The notes: generated by a model from the letters alone, not told the origin. A stretch of DNA of 64,000 bases from Leucaena leucocephala (GCA_037074615.1 CM073527.1:25606848-25670847), one strand, 5' to 3'; positions 47,953 to 60,053 are shown, numbered from the stretch's first letter. Program-made: numbers and translations.

Positions 47953-50900
47953 TCAAGTCATTAGCTTCGGATGTTCACGGCAACCAACCTCAGCTGAAAA
48001 GTAACCTGGATGAAGTGCATCCTGGTCCGACACTTTAGTCTCGGAGTTCTTAAGCACCTGCACAGCTTCTTCCACCTTGGCAAAGAGAGACATCGGAGAT
48101 TCCAGGAGAAGCAGCAATTCTCCAATTCCCATCTCCAAGAGCATCCCAGTAATCTTCGCTGCCATGCTAGGCTATTCGAAATGACATTATAAACAGATTC
48201 TTTCAGCTCACAATTCAAGAAATCTAACCTCAAAGGCTAACGAGATAGAATAGAAATAATGCAATGGCATTACCTTGAGTTTCTGGATCAGTGGGTAAAT
48301 ATGCTCGCCAAGGAGTTGCTTTTGCTGCTCAGGAGTGGCAGCAGCAAGCATGCAATGGAGCATTTTCGACCCTTGACTCCCAACAATAGAGTTAGAACCA
48401 TAGGATGGGTCTTCAGATCCTTTTTCCATCTCACCTTGGCGCTCTCTAGCCACATACTTAGTCTGCCCAGTGCTCTGCAGTTCATGGAACTAAAAGAATC
48501 ACAAAATGCAAGCACACAACCATCTATTTTGCTCCATGTACCCGGAGCAGTAACAACATAAATTACGAAATGGCAGTGCACATGCATACATCACTCAAAC
48601 ATTTTAGCAACAACATAATGTTGGACGAACCTGCCGAGTAGTTGATTCTTTTGATGCGGCCATTGACTGTTGTGGCATAAAAGTACCCAAGGAAGCTTTC
48701 CCCTGCGAAATTGCCTGCCCATTCATCCTGCTCCTGTTTTGTCTGTTCGGCCTCATAGAAGTAGCAGGCTGTGAATGAAAAGAACTAGAAAGTACATATT
48801 ACGAATCATTCCCGCCATAAAAAAAAACAATACCAGTTTATCCTAAGTGGACTGTAAACAAGGAAAAAGATGTATGAAATAGGTGTGTTTTTCATTCATT
48901 CATCAAGAAATGTAGTTTACTCACAACAGAAAATAGAGCCTGTGGAACTGGTCTGGTAGGAGGTGCAAAGCCGTTAGGCCCCCATCCTGGCCTCAATCCC
49001 AGCGGTTGATATACTAGCTCTGTTTGAGGTGGCAGCTGTGAAACAACACCAGTAGCTGCGTAGTAGTAAGGAGGATATCCACCATGTATGACAGCTGTTG
49101 AAGGTCCAGCTAGTCCTGCTATTCCCTGTGCATACCGGACGTTTACTCGTGCTAGCCTATCTTCCTTCTTCTGAGCAATAGCAACATATAGCGGTTTACG
49201 ATGAAACACACATCCTGTGACATATTAAAATAGATTTGATTAAAAGTAAGAAAAGCAACATGACGAAGGACTTCGCAGACCAATAGCACTCGGTAGAATC
49301 CTAAATAATCCTGATATTTCTATATATTCATTGAAATATGAAAGAAAGAAAAACGCCTAGAACCTCAGCTATAAAATCTTCAAGATCAGAACTTCAAGTC
49401 CGATTCAACCTAATAAAAGAGAATCATAATGACCATGGGTTTTAACAGGAAGTTCAGATTGAAATCGCTCAAATAGAACTGCTCAAGATTCTGTTTACCA
49501 GGGGGAAACGAAAGAATTATCCAAGTTTTGTTCATATCAAGATTAACATTCAATCTTTTTTTTTAGTGGAGACATTCAATCTTCTTAGCACCGTAAGATA
49601 TTATTAATAAAGCAACAAAACTCATTCATCTTAGACTCGCAGCTATAACAACATACCATGGAAATAGTCCACAGCTTTATTGGCCTCCTCGGGAGTGGAG
49701 AAACAGACAAAACCAAACCCCTTGCTTATCCCTTTGTCGTCCCGCATAACTTTGGCAGATATTATCGTACCGCATGAACTAAAATGATCTCTTAGTTCTA
49801 CGTCATTGACATCAACGTCAATGTTTTTCACATAAATGTTTGATCCCTGGAATATAAACCAAGGCGTTCTAAGACAATTAAGAAGGAAATGCAAAGTTAA
49901 ATCTAAAGAGAAAGGAGGCACTGATTACCTTATATTTCAATATCTGCTCCTTACGTTTCTCCTCAAACTGACGGCGCAAGATATTTTCACGCTCAGCCTT
50001 CTTCTGTGCTCTGGCTACATATATAATCTTCGAGCCTGCGTATGACAAACCAATAAATTATGTATTAGTACAGGGAATCAACATCAAAAAATTGCAACTG
50101 TTGCTCATAAGAAACTTACCTAGTCGTGATCCATGCATGGTTTCCATTGCCCGTTTAGCATCATCAGGTTTATCATAGTTCACAAAGCCGAAACCATTTG
50201 ATACTCCATTGTAGTCCTTGGCAATAACCAAATTAACAATGTTGCCAAAAGGGGCAAACTTTTCCTGCAGAAGGTCCTCTGTAATCTCTGGGTCCAAATT
50301 TTTCAGGAACAAATTTGTGAACTTGGAATCAGGACCAGGCAAGACGCGTTCACTTTTTTTGACAAACTTACCAACATATCTATGACCAGATTTAGAATAC
50401 CATTAAACTTAGCTTCTGGAGTGGTATATATGAAATTGTATACGGAAGTTAGAAAGGAATAAGAAACATTAAAAGGGATATGCATATTAAGATGATGATG
50501 AAGACAGAAGTTAGCGTTTATTTTTGGTCTCGGCCAATTCGAACTTGCGATTTTTAAGTTTAGTGCGTAGCACACTAACAAGCAAGCTGCAAGTTTGACA
50601 AACGATAACGTAATACCAAACAATGATGCATTTAACTCTTACATCTGTTTATCTCTAATAGTGGAGCCATTCAACTTTTCAATGGCTGCATTTGCAGAGT
50701 CCTCTGACTCAAATTGAACGAAGCCATACCCTTTGCTCTTCCCATCTTCAAACGTGACAACTTTGCTGGACAAAATTTTCCCGAAGTTTTGAAACAACCC
50801 GTATAATCCCTCATTATCTATAGGTTCAGCTAAGTTCTGTCATGATAACAGAACCAGCTATAATCAGAAACAAATTCAGAAATAACAATGAACCATAGCA

Positions 50901-52297
50901 TGAGTTAAAGGGTTAATTGAACAGAGAACATATACCTTAACAAATACGTTCGCTATGCCACTTTTTCTTGCTTCGGGGTCGCGATGTGACCACATGACTC
51001 TCATCATTTTCCCGTTCAGTTTAGAATGATTCTTCACCTCAAGAGCACGACTAGCTAGTCAAATCAAGTATAGTGATTTAAGGGAACTGAGCCAGACTAG
51101 ATCAATTGGATAAGCATAGTCAAGTCTAAATCAGTATTTCTCTGGTTTCTTTCCTACTGCAATTATCAGAGCACTATGATTTACAAGTTCCGTACATATC
51201 CTAACAATACTGCAACTTCATGATCCGAAAAAAATGTGGTAACTGTCGGGCTAAACATGTTATTATGTTAAGAACGCCAGTGAAAGAAATCACATCACCA
51301 TCTTGAAAAATCTTGGCGCCAAAGCTACTAGATCTTATAAATTTTTCCAAGAGAAGTTAAAAAATAAGATGAAAGCAACAAAGATTTCAAGTTACTTACT
51401 CCCGATAAATTAAATTCACATATATATGAACTTCTTTTCCGACATGTAACTAAGATCAGAAGCCAAACTAAAGTAATAAGCAAAAACTAGACAATGACAC
51501 AAAACAAATGTCACCGGGTAACGAAAATCTTGTGTTAATAAACAATTTCTCTAATCCAAGCATCGGAAATGAACCGAAGAAACAACGCCGGTTTACTGTC
51601 CCCGCAACGTAAAGTAGGTCACTAAAGACCGATCGAATTTAACAAATATATAATTTGAATTCTATGTAGAGGGGTTTCTTGGAAAAACAGAAAATCATGT
51701 AACAATCAAGCCTCCATTGTATTTCAGAAATGAGACAAAGCAGTGGAAAACTAGTAGTTCCTAGAACGTCACTAGAAATTATTTTCATATCTTTCACGTA
51801 CCGAAAAGACAGCGGAGGATAAAATAGGAAAGAAATGATATCACCATCGAAATCAAGATCCTACTCGAACTGTTGAACAATTAATTCTAACAGCATTAAA
51901 TATAAAGTTCTTCGTTAGTTCTCATAATCAGATTATATACCCATACAATGACATAAATACATTATTCTAAAAGCTACATTTGCCACCACGCGAGCTCCCT
52001 GTTTCTGAGAGTTGCCCACATTTTCCAGGAATCAAAACAGTCGGAAGAACTACGAAAAAGATAGCAAGATCGAAAAGGAAAAGTCAGTACGCAATATATA
52101 CCATCTTCAGGAGAGGTGAAGTTCAGATAGCCATAACAGAGTGACCTGCCGCTGGAGGAGTCCCTACAGATCCGAACAGAAGTGAGGCTCTTAAACTCTG
52201 AGAACACTTCGAATAGCTGTTCATCGTTGACGTCAGGGTGGAGGTCGCCGACGTAAAGCGAAGCCGGTGAGGCGGTGGCAGTTGAAGGAACCGCCAT
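47953..52297 (-). CDS. Polyadenylate-binding protein, PAB7-like
   Basis: A cytoplasmic poly(A)-binding protein that would control mRNA stability and translation, 642 aa from ten exons: 52297-52102, 51054-50936, 50836-50643, 50379-50120, 50035-49929, 49846-49657, 49214-48925, 48768-48631, 48489-48274 and 48171-47953. Four RRMs are in order: SLYVGDLHPDV with SLCYGYLNF, NVFVKNL with KGYGFVQF, NLFLKNLDPEI with NGFGFVNY, and NIYVKNIDVDV with KGFGFVCF. A proline- and tyrosine-rich linker (GYPPYYYAATG) leads to the C-terminal PABC/MLLE domain (KITGMLLEMGIGELLLLLESP). Features such as TSVRICRDSSSGRSLCYGY, RVMWSHRDPEA and YVGKFVKKSERV are closest to Arabidopsis PAB7 (At2g36660), a divergent, reproductively expressed class, not to PAB2/4/8. 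Short exon junctions were set by phase. Confidence 0.94.
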
Positions 52298-53198
52298 TGA
52301 TAAAGTGAAACGGGTAATGGACGTGTAGTCGATACCTCCCAGAGTAAAGAAAGAAAGAAGGGTGGCCAAAGATCAGGTTCGTTTCTTTTCAGAATATGAT
52401 AAAAGTGTAATGTATTTTATGAGTGCAGAGAGAATCAGAGAGAGGACTTGGCAGTGTCAGATTCTAAAGAAAGGAATTTCGCCAGAAAGAGAAACAATGG
52501 GGGAGTAATAGTCAGGAGAGAGATTACAAGAAAGAAAGAAAAGGAAATTTGTATTGAGATAGGAAGGGAAGGAGAGCGTGATATCATCAGATGAGAGAGG
52601 GGGGTGGAGGGAGAGTTTTGCATGGACGCTGGGGGTTGGAGCCGTTCGGTTAAAAAGGTGGGGCAAGCAGAGAATCATGCTCACGCGCGTAGAGGGAGCC
52701 TTCGCCGGGTCTCTAATTTGTCAATGACTCGTCAGCCACTTCGTGGAATGAATTGCAGATGATGTCATCAATTGAGAAATAACAAAAATTGAGATTTATC
52801 ACAAAAAAAATAAAAATGATAAGAATCAAGAAAAGTGTATTACAGCCATTCAATTTCAAACTTTTTGGCTTCATGGGATTTGGTGGGAGCAATCTAAGCT
52901 TGTAGAAAGCTTAATTTCTTGATGGATATGTACTCTATATAACAATTTTGATGATACGATATTGGGTCATCGCTGAAAAATATAAATAAATCCTATATGT
53001 ATTTAGTGAATTTTTCAGAACCAAACTTGGTCTTAATTATCCAATCGATTCAGAAATTATATATGGTAATAAAATATGAGTTCACCAACCGAATAAAGAA
53101 AATAATTTACGCATTACAAAAAGAATAGAACACACCCCTAAAACTTCCAAAGCCAGTTGTTGTTTTTATTAAAACTAAATTATTTATAGGTTACAGGG
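52298..53198. other. PAB7-like 5' UTR/promoter and spacer up to the Copia insertion
   Basis: CT/GA-rich 5' UTR-like sequence at 52380-52620 (minus strand) followed by A/T-rich spacer. No gene. Confidence 0.5.
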
Positions 53199-53292
53199 TG
53201 TCAAACTGGCTTAAAGATTTTATTCACTGGACTTGTTGGGAAAAGGTTTATCCCATTATGTAGTTGTTGGGTTGATATATATATATATATAT
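53199..53292. repeat. Left copy of the ~90-bp flanking duplication of the Copia insertion
   Basis: Begins GTCAAACTGGCTTAAAGATT and ends in GTTGATATAT followed by a TA run, directly abutting the LTR terminus TGTTAG at 53293. The partner is at 59073-59160, with about five or six base differences over the shared part. Confidence 0.9.
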
Positions 53293-54303
53293 TGTTAGAA
53301 AATAAATATCTCAAAAGTATTATAATCAATACAGATTATATTATACTCAAATATAAACTTATATGAGATGCAGCGGAAGATTTAAAGTTATCTCTTGCCA
53401 TTAACTTGATTTATCTGAGGAGAATTAGAATCAAATGAGATACCTGTCAAAAAAGAACACTGTCAAATAAATAATAGGTTCTTCTAACTAGAGGTGGTAA
53501 AGCGGGCTAGCCCGCCAAAAATGGGTCAGCCCGCTTTAGGGGCGGGCTGTGCGGCCTGCCCCAAAACATGCCAGCCCGAGCCCACCCCTTTTTAGAGGCA
53601 GGCCAGCCCGCAGCCCGCCCCTCTTTTTTTTTTTAATATTTTTAAAAAATTATTTTTAAACTTTTAGAATATTAATAAAAAATTTGTAATGTTATATTAG
53701 TATAATTAAAATATAATTAATGTTATACTCTTAAAAAATTTTACTTTTTATAAAAAATATCAAATTTTATAACTATAAATCTAAATAAATATTAATATAA
53801 TAATAATCAATTATAATATGTCAACACATATTAACAAATAGATAATTATTTTTACTAGTATTCAATAATAAAAGTATTCGAAGTAATATTTGGGTAAAAT
53901 AAATAATAATATTAAAAATTAAAAAAAATAGGCTGGCGGGCTGAACGGGTTAGCATTTTGCCAGCCTGAGCCCGCCCCGTTTTGAGGAAAAACGGGCTGG
54001 GCCCATTTTTCCAGCTCTACTTCTAACTAGTGATTAGGCACAGCAATGACAACTTGTTCTTAACTGTCACTAGTGGGGAACCTTCAAAAGCGAGCTGAGA
54101 ATAGAGTTTCGCTCTGGACTCAGAAAAGAGATCTCACACTCAATGAATTGTTAATTTTCACCATCAGAAAATTAACCTTAAATAAATTGAGTCAATAACC
54201 CTTCTTGGACTGGGCCCAATGACTACGGGCCACACTCAAAAATATTTATTAATTATCCTAATTAATATCTAAATAGGTTATATATATAATAAATATCCAA
54301 CAT
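53293..54303 (-). repeat. Copia 3' LTR (interrupted by a hAT-type element)
   Basis: On the minus strand it starts TGTTGGATATTTATTATA at 54303 and ends TATTTATTTTCTAACA at 53293 (TG...CA ends, short imperfect terminal repeat). Removing the nested 531-bp element and one 8-bp duplication leaves about 470 bp, a normal Copia LTR size. Confidence 0.8.
53489..54019. mobile_element. Non-autonomous hAT-type DNA transposon nested in the Copia LTR
   Basis: A 531-bp element with imperfect terminal inverted repeats. The left end is TAGAGGTGGTAAAGCGGGC; the right end read on the minus strand is TAGAGCTGGAAAAATGGGC. Both ends are rich in GCCCGC blocks around an A/T-rich centre with no coding capacity. A perfect 8-bp target duplication CTTCTAAC lies at 53481-53488 and 54020-54027. 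The 8-bp duplication and short ends are diagnostic of the hAT superfamily. Confidence 0.88.
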
Positions 54304-54575
54304 TCTCCCACTTGACCCGTATACTCAATGTCATCGCCTTGTCAAGGTAAACTGATATCACGCTACAAGAATCGAGGCAATAAGGTCCCTTTTATCGGGT
54401 ATTACTTTCCATATATTATATGTAGCACCATCACTTAATGGGTTTCACAATATACATGAACTCAATGTTCATAGGTTCCTGTCTCAATGTTTATCAATTT
54501 CAAGAACACAAAATGTATACAATCACAAATTGAAATGATAAACCACAAAATATAATTTTATTACTCATACCTCCA

Positions 54576-56312
54576 CTAATCAAAAGTAGGACAAAGTCCC
54601 ATATAAGGTACATGTGTGACAAATATATTTGGCTTCAATCCTTTCATAAAATGATCAGTCAACATGTCCAATGTACTGATACGTTCAACGAAAACTTGGC
54701 CATCTTGAACCCTCTCTCTCAAGCAAAGGAATTTAAGTTCAACAAACTTGCTGCGACTTTTATTCCTTTTGTTATTAGCTATGGCCACCGAAGCTGTGTT
54801 ATCACAGTACATTCTGATTGGCTTAGAGACTGAATCCACAATTTTAAACCCAGCAATAAAATTCCTTATCCAAATAGCTTGTGAACTTGCTTCAAAACAC
54901 GCAATGTACTCAGCATCACCGGTAGAAGGAGCCGTTTGAGTTTGCTTAGCGCTTCTCCACAATATAGCTCCTTCTGCCAATAGGAAGATGTAGCCTAATG
55001 TAGACTTGTTCGAGTCTACGCATCCTCCAAGATCTGAATCTGAGTATCCAATCACGTCCAAACTGTCTGTTATCATGTATGTGAGCATGTAGTATTTAGT
55101 GCCTTGTAGGTACCTAAACACCTTCTTTGTAGCTGTCCAATGTGCTTTCCCAGGATTACTTTGGTATCTTCCCAACATTCCCACAGCAAAAGCGATGTCA
55201 GGTCTTGTACAAACCTGCGCATACATCAAACTTCCTACCACTGAGGCATATGGGACTCTTTCCATCTGTTTCCTATCAAGCTCAGTTTCAGGACATTGAC
55301 TTAGACTAAACTTGTCTCCTTTTTCAATAGGAGCCACGTTATATGAACAGTTCTGCATCCTGAATCGTTCAAGGATTTTGACAATGTAAGCCTCTTGAGA
55401 CAAGCCTACAAGACATTGGGTTCTATATCTATGGATCTTTATGCCAATGACATAAGAAGCCTCACCCATGTCTTTCATGTCAAAGCTCTTAAACATAAAT
55501 TGTTTTACCTCACGTAATAGTCCCAGATCATTGGTAGCAAGTAGTATATCATCCACATACAAAATCAAGAATATGATTTTACTCCCACTAACCTTGTGGT
55601 ATATACAATCATCCATGATATTCTCAACGAAACCAAATGACGTTATCACTTCATGGAACTTCAAGTACCACTGTCGTGAAGCCTGTTTCAAACCATATAT
55701 TGATTTTTTCAGCTTGCACACCAATTGATCTTTACCTTCTGCAACAAAACCCTCAGATTGCTTCATGTAGACTTCTTCCTCCAGTTCACCATTGAGGAAA
55801 GCAGTCTTAACATCCATCTGGTGTAACTCCAGATCAAAATGGGCAACCAATGCCATGATGATACGGAATGAATCTTTCTTAGATACAGGTGAAAATGTTT
55901 CACTGTAATCGATTTCTTCTACTTGATTGAATCCCTTTGCAACTAACCTAACCTTGTATCTATCGATGTTACCTTGTGAGTCTCTCTTGGTTTTATAAAC
56001 CCATTTACAGCCAATGACTTTAGACCCACTAGGCAATTCTACAAGTTCCCAAATATGGTTATTTTCCATGTAATTCATTTCATCAATCATAGCATCATGC
56101 CACAACTTGGAGTTTACACTCCTCACAGCCTGAGTAAATGACAAAAGATTATTCTCAACACTTACATTATAGTCAACCTCAGCAGAATACACTACATAGT
56201 CATCAGGTAATGCCAGTCTTCTCTCTCTAGTTGACCTCCTCAATTCAACCTCTTGGGTTAAACCAGGTTGCTGAACAATGACATCCTCTATCACACCTTG
56301 TGGTGGTTCCAC
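54576..56312 (-). pseudogene. Copia reverse transcriptase and RNase H region
   Basis: A 578-codon open frame covering the Copia-type reverse transcriptase (WKWVYKTK-like entry at CKWVYKTKRDSQG, SIYGLKQA, the catalytic LYVDDILLA) and RNase H (SDSDLGGC, CDNTASVAIA). It is the only long intact part of the element. It is cut off from the integrase portion by stops around 56345-56370, so it cannot be made as part of a full polyprotein. Confidence 0.88.
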
Positions 56313-56366
56313 TTGTGTGATAGGTTGACCATCAGGTATGTGTCCGTCTTATTCAGCACCGTCAAC

Positions 56367-57212
56367 TTAAGCCAAAGGGTCTACATCACGTTCAATGTCA
56401 ATCCCAATAGTGGGATAAACATTGACTATTGACATCCCTTCATGAATGATATCAGTAGTTCGTTCTATGTGATCATCTAATAGACAATCACTCCAACTAA
56501 TCACATCATTCTCAAGAAACTTGGCATTCCTAAACTCTATAAACCTTATAAAAGGTAGAGGACAATAAAACTTATAACCCTTATACCTCTCCACATAGCC
56601 TACAAAGTAAGCTCTAATGGTCTTGAGATCCAACTTTTTCTCCTGTTGATTATACACTCTTACTTCCGCAGGATAACCCCATACCTTGAAATTATTTAAA
56701 TTGGGTTTCCATCATTTCCAGATTTCAAAGGGTGTCTTAGACACTGCCTTTGTTGGAACCCTATTCAATATGTATGTAGCTGTCTTGAGTGCTTCCTTCC
56801 ACAGAGAAGGCGGCAGTTTGAAGCTACTCATCATGCTCCTAACCATGTCCAGCAATGTCCTATTTCTTCTCTCAGGTACACCATTCATATCAGATGATCC
56901 AGGCATAGTGTATTGAGCCACTATACCTTGCTTTTGAAGAAATTTAGCAAATGGACCTGCTGCTTGTCCTTCACTAGTGTATCTGCCATAATACTCACTA
57001 CCACGGTCTGATCTCACGATCTTGATTGGTTTCCCAATCTGTTTTTCTACTTCTACTTTATAATCCTTGAAAGCATCTAGTGTCTCACTTTTATTATAAA
57101 GCATGTAGACATACATGTATCGTGAGTGATCATCAATAAAGGTGATGAAGTACTTTTGACCATGCACAGTCAAATCAGGGCAACAAATATCCGTGTGTAT
57201 AATTTCTAGCAA
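56367..57212 (-). pseudogene. Copia integrase region, broken
   Basis: Two frames: 56712-57212 with the integrase core (HTDICCPDL, FITFIDDHSRYMYVY, RSDRGSEY, ERRNRTLLDMVRSMM) ending in a premature stop after KTPFEIWK, and 56367-56657 with the usual downstream segment (KTIRAYFVGYVERYKGYKFYCP). A stop separates them. Confidence 0.82.
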
Positions 57213-57313
57213 CTCAGAACTTCTTTTAGCCCCTTATGTGACTTATTAGTCTGATTTTTCCTTATACAGTCCACACAAGAATCAAACTCCGAATGATTTA
57301 AAGACGAAAGAAT

Positions 57314-58336
57314 TCATTTTTTATTTAACCTTTTGATTCTGTCAACAGAGATATGACCCAATCTCCTATGCCACAGGCTATAAGAATTCTCATCGATGAC
57401 ACTTCTCTTAATACCATGTGTAACAGAAAGAGCTTGAGGCGAATCATAAACAATTTTAAATAAGCCATCAATTATAACCAAATTCACAATCAAAATTGAA
57501 CTCTTTGTCAAAGTCATACGTTTCTTGGAAAGAACTAGATGATAATAAAATGGAATGAGTTTTGACATATAAATTAAATTCCTCTTATAAGAGGGAACAT
57601 AGAAAACATCATAGAGTTTCAAAATATTTTGATTTAAAAGATGAATGCGAAAGGTTCCAAAGGCTTTCACATGATCTCCTCTCCCACTGCTTGAAATGAC
57701 AGTTTTCTCATTGGAATGTGGAGACCTGCTTGACAGAAAGCCCTACATGGTAGTCAAAATGTGGATCATCGAATCAGTGTCAATCCACCAAGTGTCATCA
57801 TTAACGCTAGAAAAGTTAGACTCAAAAGTAGCACACGATGAAAGCATACCTCTCATTTCCATGATATGTTGCCCCACACTATCAATATCTGTAAGCCTCA
57901 CAGCACATAGTTCAGATGTGATGGCACCACTCATCTGCTCGTCTGTTAGCTTGAATTGCTTATCTAAGGCTTCTAGGTATCCCTTAGCTGTGTCGCACTT
58001 AGGGACTGCTGCCCTAATGCTCCTGGTGATCCTTTATTTTATAAGCAGAAGAGATGAGCGGTTACTCCGCTCCCACAAATTATACCTTTCCTTTGCCTCT
58101 CTGTCATCAGAGGCATCATCAGGTCTCAGAGGTTTATCAAACCTCAAGGCATAATCCAAATTCATTAAATCAAGCTGCAGCAAAACATCATCTCTCCAGT
58201 CAACATAGTTAATGCTGCCATCTAAGACTGTTTTGTTGCTAACATCATCCATAATCCTGGGAGCAGCAATCAGATCTGCAAAATGAGAACAGACAAATGC
58301 ACAAATAAGCTCACAGTAAGAATTTAAAGCAATCAC
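57314..58336 (-). pseudogene. Copia gag-protease region, deleted and broken
   Basis: 58034-58336 starts gag (SINYVDWRDDVLLQLDLMNL, NLWERSNRSS). The stretch to 57743 continues it after a stop and jumps directly into the protease-like DDTWWIDTDSM. The zinc-knuckle part of gag is therefore missing and the protease active-site DTGA is altered to DTDS. 57314-57670 keeps FYVPSYKRNLIYMSKL and the pre-integrase SLWHRRLGHIS. Confidence 0.78.
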
Positions 58337-58534
58337 AAGTCACTGTGCCATGTATGCATGCTTAGCTCAAATGTAGCATGCAAGCAGTATAAATACGTAT
58401 CACTAATGTCTACCTGTGGGTAAAGATATTAGCATAACCAGGTATTTATCTCAAATAGTAGAATTAGAACGCATTCGTAATTTCCCAATGCCTGTGGGCT
58501 AATTAGAAAATAACGAGGTCATTCTATCCCACCC

Positions 58535-59000
58535 TAATTAAATGTACAATTATGAGATATCTACTTGTGGGCACAAATAAATCATAACTATACATTTAAT
58601 TACAAATGATATTTCCAATCCAGATGTGATTAATGAAGGCATGCAACAGATTCAATAAACAAGGATGCCATGACTACTTCTCAAAGAACTGCACGCTAAC
58701 CACAAATATCATTCATATGCGTTGAAAATCCAAATATGCACAATTTAATGGAGAAATTAATTCTCCCCTAATTAAATGTACAATCATGATATATCTACCT
58801 GTGGGTAAAGATAAATCATAACTATACATTTAATTATTATTGATATTTTAAATCCATATGTGATTAATTTAATGCACGCAACACAAACAAATGAGGATGA
58901 TATGGCTACTCTTCATAAAATTGCATGCTAATCACAAATATCAATAACATGCATATAAATCTAAATATGTACAATATAATAGAATATTTAATAAATTAAT
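58535..59000 (-). repeat. ~234-bp diverged tandem repeat in the Copia leader
   Basis: Copies begin TAATTAAATGTACAATTATG at 58535 and TAATTAAATGTACAATCATG at 58769. A third, shorter relative with CTACCTGTGGGTAAAGATA lies near 58410-58440. No coding capacity. Confidence 0.8.
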
Positions 59001-59072
59001 ACTGTGATTTTATTATGCACAACAGTTAATTTAATTTACAAAAATCTAAATATGCACAACATAATTGCCAAG

Positions 59073-59160
59073 GGTATCAAACTGGCTTAAAGATTTTATT
59101 CATTGGATTTGTTGGGAAAAGGTTTATCCTATTATGTAGTTGTTGGGTTGATATATATAT
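59073..59160. repeat. Right copy of the ~90-bp flanking duplication
   Basis: Begins TATCAAACTGGCTTAAAGAT and ends GTTGATATATATATA before AATATTTTCTGC. Counterpart of 53199-53292. Confidence 0.9.
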
Positions 59161-60053
59161 AATATTTTCTGCTTAAAAAATGGACATTTAATTCGTGTTT
59201 ATTTTCAAAAGAATAAAAAAAAAGTAGTTTTGTTATGGTGACGGTGGCAGGGATGGGCGCGTGCGGAGAAGAGGCGAGTGACGGAAAATTAAAACTGTAA
59301 ACAGGGGACGGGCTTATCGGCGGGGCTCTCACCCGCAGCCAGAAACTTCATAACTGAATCGACGCTCCTCTCACCTCTCGCCTTCCTGATGCTCTGCACA
59401 AAGACCAAACAAATATGATTATGGAAATTGGACGTTCACATTTAATAATTTATTATTACTTTGATACCATTTTTTCACATTATATTTTGCTAAGGTTTAC
59501 AGATTTACAAGCTTAAATTGAAAGTCAATGTTCTCAACGTTAGAGGTTATTATAGACTGCACCGCAAGGCACAGTTCGGTCAAATTTTTCTCAACAGGCT
59601 TTCCAAAAATTTGATAACTTTCTAGGTGAGAATTCTTGTTGGACTGACTGCTTCAACAAGTAGATCGAATGATAGTTCTCCAAGACAAATATTCCGACAA
59701 AGGAAACTTAACTATCACAAATATTATCCATCCAAGGAAACATCAGCACATGAAATTCCTATACACCTTGTGTGTCCTGGGGACAGCAAATCACATCAAA
59801 ACGTTCTCAGCCCTCAGAATGAGTCACAGAGATAGTACAAATTTATCTATGCAACTTTGGAAGTCCTCATCCTCGACGGAGCCCCTCTCTAGTCATTTAC
59901 AATGAGATCGGATTTTCGTCAGAAGAATGCCAAGCCCAAATCGAATAGGATAAATACACAAGGGGATGCCGATAATCAATAAAAGATCAGCCAACCCAAG
60001 TTTCTAAGTCTGCTAAAAAAAAGAATGAGCTTTTGAATGCGGGATCAGCATCA
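59161..60053. other. Spacer and aspartic protease 3' flank
   Basis: Contains one coding-looking block on the minus strand (59289-59393, listed separately). The rest is probably the protease 3' UTR and flank. Confidence 0.4.
59289..59393 (-). other. Possible orphan terminal exon (34 codons)
   Basis: A strong acceptor-like TTTGGTCTTTGTGCAG is followed by an open frame of 34 codons (SIRKARGERSVDSVMKFLAA and onward) ending in TAA. The block is GC-richer than its surroundings. I cannot link it to a neighbouring gene. It could be an alternative last exon of the upstream protease gene, a remnant, or chance. Confidence 0.25.

Larger units (their letters stand above)
53293..59072 (-). mobile_element. 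Ty1/Copia LTR retrotransposon, defective, 5' LTR not found
   Basis: Reading on the minus strand, a leader with diverged roughly 234-bp tandem repeats (58535-59000) precedes gag-like frames (58034-58336 and 57743-57934), an integrase region, and reverse transcriptase/RNase H. A purine-rich GGTCAAGTGGGAGA precedes TGTTGGATATTT, the classic start of a Copia 3' LTR. The only LTR seen is 53293-54303. No matching LTR lies at the 59-kb end. Stops and deletions break gag-protease and integrase, so the copy is not autonomous. A roughly 90-bp direct duplication flanks the whole insertion. Confidence 0.88.

Noticed and set aside
48010..48561. Plus-strand frames over the PAB7-like gene (for example 48259-48561)
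   Set aside because: Antisense shadows of PAB7-like exons 9 and 10.
54576..56312. The long open frame as a stand-alone host gene
   Set aside because: Its motifs are those of a Copia reverse transcriptase and RNase H, in line with the surrounding element.
59132..59332. 66-codon minus-strand frame next to the right flanking repeat
   Set aside because: Overlaps the TA run and flanking duplication; no motif.
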